Below, piece after piece: positions 60,501-64,000 of a DNA stretch of 64,000 nucleotides; the first letter of the stretch is position 1, and the number at the start of each line of letters is the position of its first letter. The notes below the pieces were generated by a model that did no database searches, had not been told where the DNA came from, and saw only the letters and a list, made by a program, of their open reading frames with translations. Source of the DNA: Micractinium sp. NFX-FRZ (lineage: Eukaryota > Chlorophyta > Trebouxiophyceae > Chlorellales > Chlorellaceae). Location of the stretch: NCBI GenBank assembly GCA_029339195.1, contig JAPTJF010000359.1, positions 1-64,000 of the forward strand, given 5' to 3'. The translations under genes were made by a program, and so were the position numbers.

Positions 60501-60722
60501 GGGCGGCGGCGGCGTTGAGGCGACGCCGCCAGGCCTTGCCAGCCAGCCCGGCGTCCCCCCTTCGCGCGCACGCACCTGGTAGGCGGTGGCGTGGTCGTAG
60601 CCATACAGCTTCCGGATCTGCTCGCCATACTTGGACAGCAGCTCGCGGCGGCGAATCGCATGGGGCTCGCCGCTCGCAACCCACAGGAAGCGGCTGGAGG
60701 GGGGAGGTGGTGGAGCCACCAT
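57555..60722 (-). CDS. Sphingolipid delta-4 desaturase (DES/DEGS type)
   Basis: Membrane di-iron enzyme of the ER predicted to introduce the delta-4 double bond (or a hydroxyl) into dihydroceramide. Exons on the minus strand: 60722-60576, 60076-59816, 59477-59336, 59056-58910, 58618-58488, 58223-57972, 57656-57555 (393 residues). The N-terminal [20 protein letters not shown] matches the DES lipid-desaturase N domain. Histidine boxes are QHEISH (HEISH at 92-96), HHDHH (129-133) and HNEHH (260-264, within [13 protein letters not shown]). Hydrophobic segments lie between them. A ~50-residue tail after RMHRVQREG extends beyond most family members and is polar. Introns 2 and 6 carry exon-edge copies. 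It is divergently arranged with the ketopantoate gene, 347 bp apart. Confidence 0.93.
57822..57990 (-). repeat. Triplicated exon 6 donor region of the sphingolipid desaturase
   Basis: CACCTGCAGCGC-type sequence occurs at about 57826 (CACCTACAGCGC), 57891 and 57969. The last one contains the true donor. Units of about 65-78 bp also share CCCCGCCTGCACCTCTGCAC. The two intronic copies therefore repeat the last codons of exon 6 (ATALQ) with donor-like GT. Confidence 0.85.
59550..59600 (-). repeat. Decayed copy of the sphingolipid desaturase exon 3 start
   Basis: On the minus strand it reads [13 protein letters not shown] against [13 protein letters not shown] in exon 3 (59438-59477). It lies about 112 bp upstream on the gene strand, inside intron 2. 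Confidence 0.75.
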
Positions 60723-61069
60723 GGCGTTGGCCCCCGAGGCGGCTGGAGAGCTGGCTATTTCAAATTCCACAAAATTGTAAGACCACGCGGCGGCGTTCCA
60801 GTGAAGGCACGCTGCGAGGATGCAGAGAGCCTGGGTGGAGCTGGCAAGCGCAAGGAAACAGGTCGCGGGGCGGGGGAGTGGTTCAGAGCGCTCGGCCGCG
60901 TGACAGCACCATCGCAAAGCACGCACTTCAGGCAGCCGTCCCGCAAGCTGCTGCCCTCGTTGGTTGCCCCATCGGACACAATACTTGCTGCCAAAACCAT
61001 TCCGCTAGGGTTGGCAGCCCCTGCCCAGCAGCCACCTATTCAGCGAGTTGTCTGCGCCGCTGTGGCGTC
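60723..61069. promoter_or_regulatory. Divergent promoter region, sphingolipid desaturase / ketopantoate gene
   Basis: 347 bp between opposed start codons, with no convincing exon. Both promoters should be here. No named element was identified. Confidence 0.5.
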
Positions 61070-63951
61070 ATGGCGGCCTATATGCGCGACGCCCAGCGCC
61101 GCCTGTGCCAGATGGTGCTCACGGGAGCCTGCCAGCGCGCCCCAGCAGCAGGTCAACCACATGTGCAGCCGCATGCAGCCGCCGCCTCCGCTGTCGTCTG
61201 CCGCTCCGCTCGCCTGCCCTGCAGCCCCCCTGCTCATGCCAGTGGCACCGTGACTTTTCAACGTTCGCAGGAAGCAGCCTGGAGGAGCTGCTGCAGGCGG
61301 CAGGCGGCGCGCGCTGGCACTCCAACAAACCAGAGAATGCCGTCTACAGGTGCGGCTGCCGCGCTCCCGGCCGGGTTGTTGGCTCTCCTTGGCACCAGTA
61401 TGGCTGGGTGCAGTGGGGTTGGCGGCGGGGTGGCGGTCAGAACCGGAGGCGAGAAGTAGTGCATCAGCATTGTCACACGCAGTTGGGTTTTTACATGGGC
61501 TTGGCAGAGCAGCTTGCTTGCCTCATTGGAGAGGAGCCGCCCCTCCCGTACCCACTCTGCCTTGTACCATCCCATCGCTACCCCCTGCCTCTGCCCCCCA
61601 CCCCTCACCCCCTCGCACCCCCTGCCCGCGTGCAGCGGCCCCTCGGCGCCGTCGCCGCGTCGCGTCACGCTGCGCACGCTGCGTGACAAGTACCAGCGGG
61701 GGGAGCCCATCTCCATGGTGACAGCCTACGACTACCCCTCCGCCGTGCATGTGAGCCCTCCCGTTGACAAACAACTCCCAACAACTTTCACTCTCCAAAT
61801 GCCTGCCCCAATCACACACTGGCGGGCGATGGCAGGGCGTTTGTTAGCAACCGGCCACAGCTTGGTGTATGTGATAGCAACGCATGCCCCCTTGCCTCCT
61901 CCCAACCCTGTGTTCTCTGCAATGTTGGGGCAGCGCAGTTGCCGCCTGGGCGGCCAGCATGGTGTGGTGGCGGTGGTGCACGCTTCCTGATGCCATTCGC
62001 CTTCCTCCCCTTCCCTCCCCTTCCTTGCACATCCACAGGTCGACGAGGCGGGCATCGACATGCTGCTTGTGGGTGACAGCGTGGCCATGGTGGTGCACGG
62101 ACACGACACCACTCTGCCTATCACGATGGACGAGATGCTGACGCACTGCAAGGCGGTGGCACGGGGGGCGCGGCGCCCATTCCTGGTGGGAGACATGCCC
62201 TTTGGCTCGGGTGCGAGGGGAAGGGGTGCAGAGTGGTGTGGGGTGGGGCGGGTACATGAGGCCGGGTGGGTGCAGGCGGGGCTTGGCGCAGCAGGACGTG
62301 CAGGCGGGGCGCGGCGCACCAGGCGCAGCAGGCGGCGGTGCAAGGCTTTTCAGCACGTCACCGTGGCCTGCGCTCGCGCTTTCCTGGAACCCCTTGCGCG
62401 CTCCGCCAGGCAGTGGGGTCACCCACTCGCCGGGCGCGTGCTCTTCCATCCTCCCCCACCCACTCTCTCCCTGCCTCCCGCCTGCACCGCAGTGGAGGTG
62501 TCCCCCGAGCAGGCGGTGCAGTCTGCCATCCGCATGATGAAGGAGGGGCAGATGGATGCCGTCAAGATTGAGGGCGGCTTCACCAATAGGGCCAAGGCGG
62601 TGAGCGGGCGCACATGTGGGCGTGGGCTTGTTGCGTGACGGGTGCGAGGGTGAGATGGGCGCGGTGAGGGATGAAGGTGGCTCCCTTCCAGAAGCGTAAA
62701 GGCCGTGAGTGGGCTGTGTGCATAGTGATGGCAGTAAGTGGGTTTGAGAATAGAATCATGTACAGGGGAAGGGGGGAGGGGAGGCCGATAGAGTGGGGGT
62801 GTTGAGTGAGGACAGGGTGGCGAGGGGGTGGCAGGGCGGCGAATGCACAGGTAGGCAAATGTGGGCGTCTAAAGTCGCCAGTTTGGGCAGTAGGCGCCCC
62901 CCCGCTCAGGGCTTCCTTCCTTCCTGCATGCCTGCATGCCTGCGTGCCTGCGTGCCTGCCTGCCCGACTGCCTGCTTATCTCGCCTTGCCCTGCCCTGCC
63001 CCTGCACTATCCCCCGCCCGCTGCAGGTGCGCAGCGTGGTTGAGGCGGGGGTGGCGGTGATGGGCCATGTGGGCCTCACCCCGCAGGCAATATCAGTGCT
63101 GGGGGGCTTCCGCCCTGCTGCACAGACAGGTGAGGCAGCAACCTGTTAGAGTGGTGGCCAGGGCATGTTCTTTCTGGCCCACTTTCAATGGAAGTTGCGG
63201 CAGTGGGGCGTGCATGCGGGCCACCCCCACTGCTGTGAGGCTGCAGGCCCGCAGCACAAGCGGGTCAGCACATTGACTGTGCCGTACCAGCTGCAGAAGA
63301 GCAGGTGCTGGTGCCGGCGGGAGGCCGGTGCAGGCAGGCAGGGTAGGGCAGAGCAAGCCACACAGGTGTGCACAGTTCGCGACGTCAGCGCCCCGCCCGC
63401 CTGTGCGCTCCCTGGTGTCGCTGCCTGACCGGGGCCCGACCTTTCTTTCTTTCCACCCTGCGCAGCCTCCGAGGCGCTGCGCGTGATCCGCGAGGCGAAA
63501 GCGCTTGAGGCAGCTGGCTGCTTCTCTATCGTGCTCGAATGTGTGCCTGCTGTGGTGGCAGCGGCAGTCACAAGCGAGCTCAGCATCCCAACTATTGGCA
63601 TCGGCGCTGGTGGCGGCACCAGCGGGCAGGTGTGCGCGACAGCTGGGCAGGGCGGTGGGCGGGACCGGGCGGAGGTGCGGGTGCAGATGGGAGGCAGGCG
63701 GAACAGGTGGCGTGAGATGGCCCTGCGGGGGCTTTCATTCGGCCCTCCCTGCCTGCCCTCCCGCTGTTTCATTACCCACACCCTTCCATCCACCCTTTCC
63801 TCCCACCGCCGGTGCTGGTATGTCACGCATGCTTTGACATGATGCTGCCGCACCCCTGTGCCCGTCATATTTCTCCCACGCATAACTGCGCCATTTCATG
63901 CTGGCAACTCGTCGTCTGCAGGTGCTGGTGTACCGTGAACTGCTAGCTTGA
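61070..63951 (+). CDS. panB: 3-methyl-2-oxobutanoate hydroxymethyltransferase (3' end incomplete)
   Basis: Transfers a hydroxymethyl group from methylene-tetrahydrofolate to ketoisovalerate, the first step of pantothenate and coenzyme A synthesis. Exons: 61070-61151, 61271-61349, 61636-61750, 62039-62210, 62493-62599, 63027-63129, 63466-63629, then 63922 on. Family motifs are [82 protein letters not shown] and [16 protein letters not shown]. The first ~60 residues are an extension rich in Ala and Arg and could be a mitochondrial presequence. Reading straight through exon 8 gives VLVYRELLA and a TGA at 63949. The family continues VLVYHDLLG for 30 or more residues. A GT donor at 63935 would let His be completed by a later exon, so the true end probably lies beyond the window. 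Confidence 0.93.
62670..62715 (+). repeat. Decayed copy of the panB exon 5 end
   Basis: Sequence resembling the exon 5 donor (GCCAAGGCGGTGAGCGGG at 62591) recurs as TAAAGGCCGTGAGTGGGC about 104 bp downstream in intron 5, including a good GTGAGT donor. Confidence 0.65.
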
Positions 63952-64000
63952 TGCAGCCCCCTGACCTCCCTCCCCCCCCCTGCCCATCTTCACCACCACC

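Noticed and set aside
63922..63951. TGA after VLVYRELLA taken as the natural end of panB
   Set aside because: The family continues well past VLVYHDLLG. A GT donor at 63935 restores the expected His with a downstream exon, so the stop is probably intronic. Kept only as the visible limit.

Overview
The window reads as nuclear DNA of a GC-rich green alga. Genes are split into many short exons (3 to 12 per gene) by GT-AG introns with CAG acceptors and a few GC-AG introns. The gene set is plant-like: plastid aspartate carbamoyltransferase, plastid acyl-ACP desaturase, a bifunctional DHFR-thymidylate synthase, expansins, an MscS-type channel and a sphingolipid desaturase. A core chlorophyte, probably a Chlorella-like trebouxiophyte, is my inference; no marker gene in the window proves it.

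Layout. 1-4.1 kb: coiled-coil gene (-), exons partly tandemly duplicated, next to a minisatellite. 4.6-5.7 kb: unidentified coding remnants with a 149-bp direct duplication. 6.3-10.0 kb: broken aromatic amino acid decarboxylase paralogue (+), followed at 10.55 kb by a ~100-bp piece of the ATCase first exon. 11.7-13.4 kb: multi-pass membrane protein (+). 14.45-18.1 kb: ATCase (+). 19.2-21.2 kb: Ala/Lys/Glu-rich single-span membrane protein (-). 21.5-26.6 kb: DHFR-TS (+). 28.2-30.2 kb: expansin 1 (-). 31.0-32.3 kb: EMC10 (-). 33.4-37.2 kb: acyl-ACP desaturase (-). 37.9-42.3 kb: intact amino acid decarboxylase (+). 43.2-45.1 kb: expansin 2 (+). 46.2-50.5 kb: MscS-like channel (-). 51.1-53.6 kb: secreted FAS1 protein (-). 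55.6-56.4 kb: TMEM14/FAX-like protein (+). 57.6-60.7 kb: sphingolipid delta-4 desaturase-like protein (-). 61.1 kb to window end: ketopantoate hydroxymethyltransferase (+), 3' end probably outside. Gene models were built by hand; for each complete model the exon lengths sum to a multiple of three.

Functional links are loose. ATCase and DHFR-TS both serve pyrimidine and thymidylate supply. TS and ketopantoate hydroxymethyltransferase both use methylene-tetrahydrofolate. The acyl-ACP desaturase, the FAX-like protein and the sphingolipid desaturase belong to lipid metabolism. This is ordinary eukaryotic gene mixing, not an operon.

The most unusual signal is architectural. In most of the multi-exon genes, introns contain decayed tandem copies of the neighbouring exon edge together with its splice site (more than 20 cases found by eye). 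Some copies keep an intact splice site, and one in DHFR forms a possible in-frame 45-nt cassette exon. Other notable points are an inverted expansin pair sharing a strongly conserved promoter block, broken second copies of the decarboxylase and ATCase, and an orphan last exon of the FAS1 gene.
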